From NCBI RefSeq assembly GCF_012641515.1, contig NZ_JABAHY010000006.1:1-64000 (forward strand): DNA of 64,000 nucleotides, given 5' to 3'. This DNA comes from Nesterenkonia sedimenti. Its GTDB lineage: Bacteria > Actinomycetota > Actinomycetes > Actinomycetales > Micrococcaceae. The position numbers and the translations under genes were made by a program. Below the pieces are notes generated by a model. The model saw nothing but the letters and a program-made list of their open reading frames with translations, made no database searches and had not been told where the DNA came from. Below are positions 8,520 to 15,527 of the stretch, in pieces; the stretch's first letter is position 1, and the number at the start of each line of letters is the position of its first letter.

Positions 8520-9998
8520 ATGAGTCCAGAATCAGTGGGTTTCGCCGTCGTGCTCTTGGCAGCAGTGATGCTGTTGGGCAAATACCTCCGCGTGAAGGTC
8601 GGCCTGTTCCAGAAACTCTTCCTGCCTAGTGCGATCATTGCCGGGTTCCTCGGTCTGCTGATCGGCCCCGAGGTCCTCGGTCTCCTCGCAGAACCCCTGG
8701 GCTGGTCCTGGTTGGACAACGGTGGACTGTTCACCGATGAGATCTACGAGGTCTGGGGCATGCTTCCCGGGTTGCTGATCTCCGTGGTCTTCGCGACCCT
8801 CTTCCTGGGTGCGAGGATCCCCTCCCCCAAGCGTGCCGCCAAGCTGGTGGGACCGCAGCTCTCGGTGGGAGTGGCATACGGCTCAGGACAGTACGTGGTG
8901 GGCATCCTGCTGGGGCTGCTGGTGCTGGCCCCCTTCTTCGGGGTGGACCCGCTGTTCGGCGCACTGATCGAGGTCGCCTTCGAGGGCGGCCACGGCACCG
9001 CCGCCGGCATGCAGCCCGCCTTCGAGGACATGGGCATCCCGGAGGCCACCGACCTGGCGCTGGCCATGGCCACCGTCGGCCTGGTCTCCGCCATCCTGAT
9101 CGGCATCGCGGTGATCAACTGGGGCGTGCGCACCGGCCGCACCCGGGTCATCAAGGATGTCTCCGAGCAGTCCCCCGCCGAGCTGCGCGGCCTCTACTCC
9201 GACGATGAGACCGTCCACACCGGCCGCATGACCGCCCGCCCCGCCTCCATCGAGCCGCTGACCCTGCATGTGGCCGTGGTCGGACTGGCCATCATCCTCG
9301 GCTGGCTGCTGCTGGAAGGCCTCATCTGGATCGAGGACCAGCTGTGGGGCCAGCCCGACTCCGTCTGGCCCGGTGCCGAAGGCGAAGGTATGACCCTGCT
9401 GGGCTATGTGCCGCTGTTCCCGCTGGCGATGATCGGTGGTGTGATCATCCAGGTCATCCTCGACCGCACCGGCAACACCCACCTGCTGGACCACGAGACC
9501 ATGAAGCGCATCCAGGGGCTGGCCCTGGACATCCTGATCGTCGCCGCCCTGGCCACCATCTCTTTGCAGGTCATCGCCGACTACTGGCAGACCTTCCTGA
9601 TCCTCTCGGTGGCAGGAGTGATTTTCTGTACCTTCATGCTGCTGTACTTCACCCCGCGGATCATCCCCGCCTTCTGGCTTGAGCGCGGCATCGCCGACTT
9701 CGGCCAGTCCATGGGCGTCACCGCAACCGGCCTGGCCCTGCTGCGGGTGGCCGACCCCGATGACAAATCCCCAGCCCTGGAGGCCTTCGGGTATAAACAG
9801 CTGTTCTTCGAACCGTTCTTCGGCGGCGGGCTGGTCACCGCTATCTCCATCCCGGTCATCTTCGCCACCGGTAACGTCTTCTGGATCCTGGTGCCGATGG
9901 CGATCCTGTTCGTCGTTGCCCTGACCAGTGGCATGATTTACCACCGCGGCGTGAAATCCGGGAAGTGGACCGATCCGGCCGAGCAGCCGGTTAACTGA
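8520..9998 (+). CDS. gltS: Sodium:glutamate symporter (GltS family)
   Basis: A 492-residue polytopic membrane protein with about 11-12 hydrophobic segments, longer than E. coli GltS (about 400). Two homologous halves carry Gly-rich motifs, for example GGHGTAAGM near residue 155 and the matching region near 395-405 (FGQSMGVTATGL), typical of the ESS family of sodium-driven glutamate carriers. It would import glutamate or a related acid with Na+. It is monocistronic. The last 24 bases of the gene are repeated at 11397 and 11674, which suggests that its 3' end was an integration target. No clear Shine-Dalgarno sequence precedes the ATG, so a leaderless message is possible. Confidence 0.88.
   Translation: MSPESVGFAVVLLAAVMLLGKYLRVKVGLFQKLFLPSAIIAGFLGLLIGPEVLGLLAEPLGWSWLDNGGLFTDEIYEVWGMLPGLLISVVFATLFLGARIPSPKRAAKLVGPQLSVGVAYGSGQYVVGILLGLLVLAPFFGVDPLFGALIEVAFEGGHGTAAGMQPAFEDMGIPEATDLALAMATVGLVSAILIGIAVINWGVRTGRTRVIKDVSEQSPAELRGLYSDDETVHTGRMTARPASIEPLTLHVAVVGLAIILGWLLLEGLIWIEDQLWGQPDSVWPGAEGEGMTLLGYVPLFPLAMIGGVIIQVILDRTGNTHLLDHETMKRIQGLALDILIVAALATISLQVIADYWQTFLILSVAGVIFCTFMLLYFTPRIIPAFWLERGIADFGQSMGVTATGLALLRVADPDDKSPALEAFGYKQLFFEPFFGGGLVTAISIPVIFATGNVFWILVPMAILFVVALTSGMIYHRGVKSGKWTDPAEQPVN
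9975..9998. repeat. gltS 3'-end repeat, copy 1 (inside gltS)
   Basis: These 24 bases include the gltS stop codon and read CCGGCCGAGC then AGCCGGTTAACTGA. They recur exactly at 11674-11697 and with two changes at 11397-11420, all in the same orientation. Copy 1 completes the gene and would be the attL-like end of an inserted segment. Confidence 0.8.
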
Positions 9999-10007
9999 GG
10001 GTCTGAC

Positions 10008-10176
10008 TACTGCCAGGCGCGAGGTGCTTTCTGCTCACCTAGACCCTTGAACCGGTCGAAGAAGTTGGCCAGGTCTATCCCGTCTTGAGATTCTCCTTAG
10101 CAATCAGCTGTGGGAGTTCCTCGGCACTGGGGACCAGTCAGTCGGTAAGCAGAACCGGGATCTCGATGCGGCTCAT
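10008..10176 (-). pseudogene. Decayed coding remnant behind rhuM
   Basis: An ATG at 10176 overlaps the rhuM stop (ATGA), the normal sign of a coupled operon partner. The frame stops after 12 codons (MSRIEIPVLLTD), but readable sequence continues past the stop (LVPSAEELPQLIAKENLKT) and, after a one-base shift, to IDLANFFDRFKGLGEQ and a stop near 10008. This looks like a gene reduced by a nonsense mutation, a frameshift and deletion. The parent family is not recognised. RhuM genes often sit within type I restriction operons, so a restriction gene is possible. Confidence 0.45.
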
Positions 10177-11210
10177 TTGTTGTTCCCCTCATTGGTCTCG
10201 GCTATTTCCTCTAGGAAGCGGTCGAAGTCGCTGATGTACTTACGATCTTGGATTACCCGGTACCGGTCGAACTGCGTCTCAGCATGCAGCTTCGCCTGTT
10301 CAGCGGAGATCTTTCCCGGACCGGTCAGGATTTCAGTCCCGTTGAATTCCAGGAACCCATCCAATCGTTCGGCCCAGTCCTGCATGGACATTGGCACCTT
10401 CCGGCTCGCCTGGAACTCACCAAAGTCCAGATACATAGTCACCAGCCGATGCAGGAAGTCCAGCTCCTGGCGTGTGAGATAGTTCTTCGCGATCGAAACA
10501 TCAGAGCGCACGATCTTCCCGTCCGGGGCGCCGGCCCAAGAGGTCAGCCCCATGTTTTCCCTCTCCGCATCGGCACGCTCCACAATCAGCTCCGCCGCGG
10601 TGTGCCTGTGGGTCGCCCAGTGCAGCTTGTTCTGCACCAGGGCGAAGAACTCTTGAGTTGTGGCAGCAGCTGGGTCGTAATCGAAGGCTGTGGCGTAAAG
10701 GTCAGTGACCTTCTGATAGAACTTCCGTTCCGAGGCCCTGATCTCCCGGATGAGTTCCAGCTGGCGATCGAAGTACTCATCGGTGAACATGTGACCGCTC
10801 TTGAGACGGTCAGCATCCATTACCCAGCCCTGGATGGTGTAGTCCTTCACCACCTGTCCGGCCCATTTGCGGAACTGGACGGCTCGAGAGTTGTTCACTT
10901 TGAACCCAACGGCCACGATCATCTGCAGGTTGTAGTGCTTGGTGTTGTAGCTCTTGCCGTCGGCAGCAGTTATTCGGAATTTCCTAATAACTGACTCCTG
11001 GCTGAGCTCCCCGTCATCGAACACCCTTTTGAGGTGCTCGTTGATAGTGGGCACCGAGACCCCGTAGAGCTCAGCCATCATCTTCTGCGTCAACCAGACG
11101 TTCTCGTCCTCGTAGCGCATCTCAAAGCTCTGCTCGTCGCCACCAGTGGCGGCAACGAAGGTCAAATACTCAGCGGCTGAAGAGCGTGATACCTCATTAG
11201 AAGGACTCAT
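10173..11210 (-). CDS. RhuM family protein
   Basis: A 345-residue protein matching the RhuM family (first named as a Salmonella virulence-island gene; molecular function unknown). The N-terminal 115 residues contain a winged-helix-like region (VWLTQKMMAELYGVS) and the family hallmark YNLQMIVAVGFKVNNSRAVQFRKW (motif region only, near 95-120). The remainder is helical. No signal peptide is visible. In other genomes the gene is common in restriction-modification and prophage loci. Here it is coupled by ATGA overlaps to short fragments on both sides and lies between repeats of the gltS 3' end, so it probably arrived by transfer. Confidence 0.88.
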   Translation of the reverse strand: MSPSNEVSRSSAAEYLTFVAATGGDEQSFEMRYEDENVWLTQKMMAELYGVSVPTINEHLKRVFDDGELSQESVIRKFRITAADGKSYNTKHYNLQMIVAVGFKVNNSRAVQFRKWAGQVVKDYTIQGWVMDADRLKSGHMFTDEYFDRQLELIREIRASERKFYQKVTDLYATAFDYDPAAATTQEFFALVQNKLHWATHRHTAAELIVERADAERENMGLTSWAGAPDGKIVRSDVSIAKNYLTRQELDFLHRLVTMYLDFGEFQASRKVPMSMQDWAERLDGFLEFNGTEILTGPGKISAEQAKLHAETQFDRYRVIQDRKYISDFDRFLEEIAETNEGNNK

Positions 11211-11260
11211 TCCGTCCCCTCCAAATCAGCGACAATCCAGTCAGGCGCAGCAGTGCTCAT
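11207..11260 (-). pseudogene. 17-codon fragment coupled to rhuM start
   Basis: An ATG at 11260 opens a 17-codon frame (MSTAAPDWIVADLEGTE) whose TGA overlaps the rhuM ATG as ATGA. AGGAGG lies shortly upstream, at about 11273-11278. It may be the shortened tail of an upstream operon gene or a leader peptide. An overlapping short frame from about 11330 may belong to the same remnant. Too short to assign. Confidence 0.3.
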
Positions 11261-11396
11261 CAGTGCTTGGCCTCCTCAGCGAGCGGCTATGTGATTCACG
11301 CATCAGCCTATCGGCCAGTGCCGACATGGCCTCCTACCGCCAGTAACGACGAGCGACATGTAGCGATGTCACACGTGATCCGGTAAGTGGAACGAC

Positions 11397-11420
11397 CCAG
11401 CCGAGCAGCCGATTAACTGA
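11397..11420. repeat. gltS 3'-end repeat, copy 2
   Basis: These 24 bases differ from copy 1 at two positions. Similarity extends upstream: about 20 further bases (GTGATCCGGTAAGTGG against GTGAAATCCGGGAAGTGG) match the end of gltS. This copy borders the rhuM segment on its right. Confidence 0.75.
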
Positions 11421-11452
11421 GGCGGGGCCAGGAATAGAGGCGGTCCACGGAG

Positions 11453-11614
11453 TTACTCTGTCGAATCCTTGGAATCCCATTCCGTATGTTTCAATGCAGT
11501 GTCTCGACCGGCCTCGAGCCACACCCGTTCTCCCGGCTGCCCGAACTTGTCGATCGCCTCGTTAGCCCTGTGAGTGAGGTGGGCATCTTCGGGGGCAGAA
11601 TTAGCTGACTGCAC
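11453..11614 (-). CDS. Possible small protein, unrecognised
   Basis: A 53-codon frame from GTG at 11614 to TAA at 11453 on the minus strand, rich in charged residues and predicted helical (AHLTHRANEAIDKFG, then VWLEAGRDTALKHTEWD). Coding-like composition and a palindrome just upstream (11623-11638) support a real or recently real gene. It lies between gltS-tail copies 2 and 3. There is no clear ribosome binding site. It could be the C-terminal fragment of a larger lost gene or a small antitoxin-like protein. Confidence 0.3.
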   Translation of the reverse strand: MQSANSAPEDAHLTHRANEAIDKFGQPGERVWLEAGRDTALKHTEWDSKDSTE

Positions 11615-11622
11615 ACTCAGAA

Positions 11623-11638
11623 GTATGACCAGTCATAC
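11623..11638. promoter_or_regulatory. Palindrome upstream of the small gene
   Basis: GTATGAC-CA-GTCATAC is a perfect 7-base inverted repeat directly upstream of the frame at 11453-11614. It is a candidate operator. No regulator gene is recognised beside it. Confidence 0.35.
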
Positions 11639-11673
11639 CCCAAGTGTCGAGGGGTCGATGACTGCGTTCCCGC

Positions 11674-11697
11674 CCGGCCGAGCAGCCGGTTAACTGA
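11674..11697. repeat. gltS 3'-end repeat, copy 3 (exact)
   Basis: This is an exact 24-base copy of 9975-9998, in the same orientation. Unlike copy 2 it has no clear matching sequence further upstream. It closes the accessory stretch before the lipoprotein gene and would be an attR-like end. Confidence 0.75.
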
Positions 11698-11699
11698 AT

Positions 11700-11740
11700 G
11701 ATCCCGCGCCGGGGCAAGGTCAGTGTCTCAGCGCGGGATC
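11700..11740 (-). terminator. Hairpin after lipoprotein gene
   Basis: GATCCCGCGC (11700-11709) pairs with GCGCGGGATC (11731-11740), a perfect 10-base stem just past the lipoprotein stop. There is no clear U-run, so it may be an imperfect terminator or a stabilising 3' hairpin. Confidence 0.5.
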
Positions 11741-11761
11741 AGCAGGTTCTAGTGGGCTGGC

Positions 11762-12604
11762 TTAGAAGCCGCCGGAGTCGTGCTCGACGTAGAGATCATC
11801 GAGGTCAGTCATAGTGCGCAGGGAATCCTCGGCGGGTGCCTCCGGAATCTCGGCCTCGTTCCAGTCGGTGAAGTCGATCTCCACGTGCTGGGCGCCGTCA
11901 TCGAGGTTCACCGCATACCGCAGCAGCAGGGGCTCATCCTCATCGGCGGTGGTGATGATCTCGGCGGCGCCGTCGTCGTCGCTGTAGGTGTAGACCCAGG
12001 CATCCTCACCATCATGCTCACCAGTCTCGGCATCGAAAGAGGTATCGAGCATCCCTGAGCTGCGCATCTCGGTGAAGACGTTGTCGAAGGCTTCACTAAT
12101 ACTGGTGAAGTACTGCGGATCACCGGCCACCTCCTCGGTGACATCGAACCACAGACCATCTACATCCTCGCGGAAACTGTCAGTGTCGAAGCCCGGGTAG
12201 GGGTCAGCCTCCTCCCAATCGGCCAAGGTCTGGCCAGAAGCGTAGATGCGCCCCTCGTGCAGCAGTGACCTATCCACCAGCACGTCGTAGTCGACATCCA
12301 GGCGAGCAGTACCCTGGATCTCGCCCTCGATCTCCGTGGTGATCTCCGCGCGGTCTGAACCGGGGGCGGTCATCAGGCCACCGGTGGGGTCCTGGTCCAT
12401 ATTCACATCTGCGCTGTAGGCCACAGACTTCTGGTCTGCCACGGCACTCTCCATGCTGTCGACCAACTCGTTGAGCTCCGGGGGTTCAGGGGTATCGCCG
12501 CCACCGTTACCCCCACCCCCATTCCCGCAGGCAGCCAGCGTTAGAGAGCCGACTGCCAACACACCAAGGGCGGACATCTTCACAGGGGGGTAGGTGAAAG
12601 TCAT
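11762..12604 (-). CDS. Lipoprotein, possibly LppX/LprG-like
   Basis: A 280-residue lipoprotein with a signal sequence ending in the lipobox LAAC (Cys near residue 26), then a Gly/Pro-rich linker. The mature part is acidic, with alternating beta-rich stretches. Size and pattern recall the mycobacterial LppX/LprAFG lipoproteins that carry lipids in a hydrophobic pocket, but I see no decisive motif. It would sit on the outer face of the cytoplasmic membrane. It is a single gene, transcribed toward the gltS/rhuM region, with a hairpin behind it. Confidence 0.75.
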   Translation of the reverse strand: MTFTYPPVKMSALGVLAVGSLTLAACGNGGGGNGGGDTPEPPELNELVDSMESAVADQKSVAYSADVNMDQDPTGGLMTAPGSDRAEITTEIEGEIQGTARLDVDYDVLVDRSLLHEGRIYASGQTLADWEEADPYPGFDTDSFREDVDGLWFDVTEEVAGDPQYFTSISEAFDNVFTEMRSSGMLDTSFDAETGEHDGEDAWVYTYSDDDGAAEIITTADEDEPLLLRYAVNLDDGAQHVEIDFTDWNEAEIPEAPAEDSLRTMTDLDDLYVEHDSGGF

Positions 12605-12714
12605 GGTGACGAGGCTAGCCGAGATCCGGCCCAGGGATGGTGGAAGCAGGACTGACCGGCTCGCCCGTAGTTATAGAACGACGACGCCAGAGGCGTTGAG
12701 CGCCTAGGCACAAC

Positions 12715-12748
12715 TTTGCCCCGCCCCTGGCGACAGGAGCAGGGCAAA
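12715..12748 (-). terminator. Inverted repeat after small secreted protein gene
   Basis: TTTGCCC (12715-12721) and GGGCAAA (12742-12748) can pair around a 20-base loop just past the stop of the gene at 12771-13070. The stem is short and the U-run is weak, so termination is only possible. Confidence 0.35.
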
Positions 12749-12770
12749 GCGTCCGTTCACTGGTGACTGA

Positions 12771-13070
12771 CTACTGAGTGCCGAGGTACGTGATGAGGGC
12801 TCCGCCATTGCACGCTGCAAAGTATCCGCCATATGCCCCCGGACCTCCCGCCAAGCCCGGAAGCGTGGTCACTGCGCAGCCGGCAGCTGTGGTCAGTGCA
12901 GCCTTGCCCCCGGTGTCCTTAATCTCTCTCTCAGGGACGCAGCCAATGGGGTGGTGGTCACAGTTGTCGTAGGGGCCGGCCTGTGCGGGAGCCGCAGCAA
13001 ATAGTGAAATGCCTGCCAGACCCAGTGCTGCGCCGGATGCTGCTGCAGTGCGCTTGAGACTCTTAAACAT
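12771..13070 (-). CDS. Small secreted Cys/Gly-rich protein
   Basis: A 99-residue preprotein. A basic N-terminus and a hydrophobic core end at AQA before Gly33, a standard Sec signal peptide. The mature protein of about 67 residues has four cysteines (37, 44, 65, 87), able to form two disulfides. Its tail is rich in Gly, Ala and hydrophobic residues (AALTTAAGCAVTTLPG), recalling membrane-active bacteriocins. No family was recognised. It is divergent from the ABC importer at 13303. The AT-rich 230-base region between them holds both promoters. Confidence 0.6.
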   Translation of the reverse strand: MFKSLKRTAAASGAALGLAGISLFAAAPAQAGPYDNCDHHPIGCVPEREIKDTGGKAALTTAAGCAVTTLPGLAGGPGAYGGYFAACNGGALITYLGTQ

Positions 13071-13125
13071 AATCGTAACTCACAACCTTATTGAGTATAT
13101 TCATCTTGCTTTACGTAGATTTTAG

Positions 13126-13140
13126 TTTGGTTCATCCAAA
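13126..13140. promoter_or_regulatory. Short inverted repeat in divergent promoter region
   Basis: TTTGG-TTCAT-CCAAA lies in AT-rich DNA between the secreted-protein gene (start 13070) and the ABC operon (start 13303). It is a possible operator. I did not find a convincing DtxR iron box here. Confidence 0.3.
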
Positions 13141-13302
13141 TGATTTCTATCTGCGCGTAACTAGGTTTATCATCGCGGTGTGACGCTCGGCAACCGTCCA
13201 GCCTGTGATGACTTCATGTGTGGAAACGTGTAGTCAGAGGCAGTCATCGGCAGTTCATCCAGTGTTCCCCCGCGGTTTACCCGGCTTCCATACGCTGACA
13301 CC

Positions 13303-14370
13303 GTGACACAGACAGCCCCCACCCCGGTCCAGGCCACCCCAGTGGAAGGCACCGAGGTAACCATCTCGGGCGTCTCCCGCGTTTTCAGCGATGGCACGGG
13401 CCTACAGCCCATCGACCTGCACATCCAGCGCGGAGAATTCGTCAGCATCCTCGGCCCCTCTGGATGTGGGAAATCCACCCTTCTGCGCTGCCTGGCCGGA
13501 CTGGAAACCCCAGATACTGGCACGATTTCGCTAGGCGAACGAACCGTCTCCGCCCCAGGTCAGAAACCCGTACCAGCCAACCGGCGGCGCATCGGAATGG
13601 TCTTCCAGGACCTCGCCCTCTGGCCCCACCTCTCGCTCACCGAAAACGTCGCCTTCCCCCTCCGGGTCTCCGGTGCGCCCAAGAAAACAATCCTGCCCCG
13701 GGTGGAAGGGGCCCTCGCCCGGGTCGGCATGAGTGACTTCGCCCAGAAAATGCCTCACCAGCTCTCCGGGGGCCAGCAGCAGCGGGTCGCCATCGCCCGC
13801 GCCGTCGTCGCCGAACCCGAACTGCTGCTGATGGATGAACCCTTCTCCGCCCTGGACGCCGCCCTGCGCACCCAACTGCGGATGGAACTGGTGGAACTGA
13901 CCACCCGGCTGGGCCTGACCACCCTGTATGTCACCCATGACCAGGAAGAAGCCATGGCCGTGAGCCAACGCATTGTGGTCATGCGCTCCGGTGTCCTCCA
14001 ACAGTTCGACACCCCCGAGACCCTCTACCAAAACCCCGCCACTGAGTTCGTGGCCGAATTCGTCGGGCGGTTCAACCGCCTGCCCGCCGGCTGGTCCCAG
14101 ACTGAAGGAACCATCGCTGGGGTCCGGCCCGAGAACGTCACCATCACCGGGGCCCTGACCCACGCACCCGCCATCGAACCGGTGCGGCTGCCCGGAGCAC
14201 TGCAGCTGGATGCCGAAACGCTCTCCTGCATCTACACCGGCGGCCGCTACCTCATCCGCTGCAAGGTCCACGGCACCGACCCCTGGCTGGTGGAATCCCC
14301 CGACCGCTACGAGCCGGGCGCCCCCATCCGGCTCAGCGTGGACTCCACCCACCTGCTGCAACTGACCTAA
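13303..14370 (+). CDS. ABC importer ATPase, ferric-iron type
   Basis: A 355-residue ABC ATPase, GTG start. Walker A GPSGCGKST is at 51-59, then a Q loop, the signature LSGGQQQR, Walker B LLLMDEP and an H-loop His in VTHDQEEA. A C-terminal domain of about 100 residues (TOBE-like) is present, as in FbpC/PotA-type importers. It powers uptake through the permease at 15528 with the binding protein at 14410. Closest relatives are Fe3+ or 2-aminoethylphosphonate importers, which cannot be told apart by sequence reading alone. It is the first gene of a four-gene operon. Confidence 0.88.
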   Translation: MTQTAPTPVQATPVEGTEVTISGVSRVFSDGTGLQPIDLHIQRGEFVSILGPSGCGKSTLLRCLAGLETPDTGTISLGERTVSAPGQKPVPANRRRIGMVFQDLALWPHLSLTENVAFPLRVSGAPKKTILPRVEGALARVGMSDFAQKMPHQLSGGQQQRVAIARAVVAEPELLLMDEPFSALDAALRTQLRMELVELTTRLGLTTLYVTHDQEEAMAVSQRIVVMRSGVLQQFDTPETLYQNPATEFVAEFVGRFNRLPAGWSQTEGTIAGVRPENVTITGALTHAPAIEPVRLPGALQLDAETLSCIYTGGRYLIRCKVHGTDPWLVESPDRYEPGAPIRLSVDSTHLLQLT

Positions 14371-14409
14371 TCTCTCGCATTCTTCGAACACCTCCCGAAA
14401 GGAACACCT

Positions 14410-15513
14410 GTGCCCGCAACCTTGAATGAGTCCACCAGCCGCCTGCGCATTATCGGAGCCCTGACCCTGACCACCGCCCTGCTGCTCACCGCCTGCGGAT
14501 CGGTGGAGGACACCAACGGCAACGGTGACAACAGCGGAAACAACGACGACGCCGGCGCAGCCGCCGATGCTGCCGACAGCGAGATCGCCTGGGATGCACC
14601 CGAGGACCTCGAAGGCTCCGTGACCCTCTACGCAGCCAACCCCCAGGGGCTGAACGAAGAACTCGCCGAGGAGTTCACCGAAGCCGCCGGCGTCGACGTC
14701 GAAATCTACGGCGATACCACCGGATCCATTACCGCCCGCCTGGACGCCGAATGGGATAACCCCCAGGCCGACGTCGTCTACATCGCCTCCTGGGGACCGG
14801 CCGCCGCCTACGCTGCCGAAGGCCGCATCGCCGACTACACCCCCGAATTCTCCGATGAGATCCACGAGGACTGGATCGGTGACGGCTTCTACGGCCGCGA
14901 CGGCTCCGCCCTGGCCCTGACCGTCAACACCAACGCCACCCCCTCCACCCCCAGCGACTGGGAAGACCTCACCGACCCCGAGTTCGAAAACCTCGTGCTG
15001 ATGCCCGATCCGCGCGAATCCGGCACCGCCCGCGACCTCATCGCCGCCATGGTCTCCTCCTGGGGGGAGGAGGAGACCTGGGAACTCTTCGACGCGCTCT
15101 TCGACAACGGCATGGACGTCCAGGGCGCCAACGGCCCGGCACTGGATGCCGTCACCGCAGGCTCCTACGCGGTGGTCCTCGGCGGCGTCGACTACTCCGC
15201 ATATTCGGCCATCGACGCCGGTGAGGCCCTGGAGGTCGTCTTCGCCGAATCCGGAACCATGGTCTCCCCGCGGCCCTTCTTCATCCTGGAGGACGCCCCC
15301 AACCCGGAGAACGCCGAGGCCCTGGTCGACTTCTTCCTCTCCCAGCAGGGACAGGCCACCTCCGCTGAGCACAATATGATCCCCGCCCAGCCCGAGGTGC
15401 CAGCCCAGAACGTCGACTACGACGACGTCAACCTCCTCGACTACGACCTCGACGCCCTCGAGGCCGACAGCGAGGACATCCTCGACGAGTTCGTCTCCCG
15501 CTACCTGAGCTGA
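14410..15513 (+). CDS. Substrate-binding lipoprotein of ferric-type ABC importer
   Basis: A 367-residue lipoprotein with lipobox LLTAC (Cys29), GTG start, and GAAAGGA 6-12 bases upstream. The mature part begins with an acidic Asn/Gly/Asp-rich linker, then a two-lobed binding protein fold (VTLYAANPQGLNEELAEEF near 72-90) as in FbpA/AfuA-type class II binding proteins. It would capture the substrate outside the membrane and deliver it to the permease gene 14 bases downstream. Substrate is not certain: ferric iron, or a phosphonate given the linked phosphoesterase. Confidence 0.85.
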   Translation: MPATLNESTSRLRIIGALTLTTALLLTACGSVEDTNGNGDNSGNNDDAGAAADAADSEIAWDAPEDLEGSVTLYAANPQGLNEELAEEFTEAAGVDVEIYGDTTGSITARLDAEWDNPQADVVYIASWGPAAAYAAEGRIADYTPEFSDEIHEDWIGDGFYGRDGSALALTVNTNATPSTPSDWEDLTDPEFENLVLMPDPRESGTARDLIAAMVSSWGEEETWELFDALFDNGMDVQGANGPALDAVTAGSYAVVLGGVDYSAYSAIDAGEALEVVFAESGTMVSPRPFFILEDAPNPENAEALVDFFLSQQGQATSAEHNMIPAQPEVPAQNVDYDDVNLLDYDLDALEADSEDILDEFVSRYLS

Positions 15514-15527
15514 GCCGAACCCCCTCT

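Noticed and set aside
8883..9944. 353-codon open frame antisense to gltS
   Set aside because: Asp/Gly/Gln-rich shadow of a membrane protein gene.
13071..13302. DtxR iron boxes before the ferric-type importers (also checked at 39774-39923)
   Set aside because: No 19-base TTAGGTTAG-type palindrome with acceptable match was found in either region.
13531..15372. 613-codon open frame on the minus strand across the first ABC importer
   Set aside because: Gly/Val-rich composition typical of a high-GC shadow frame; the plus strand encodes clear ABC ATPase and binding protein motifs.
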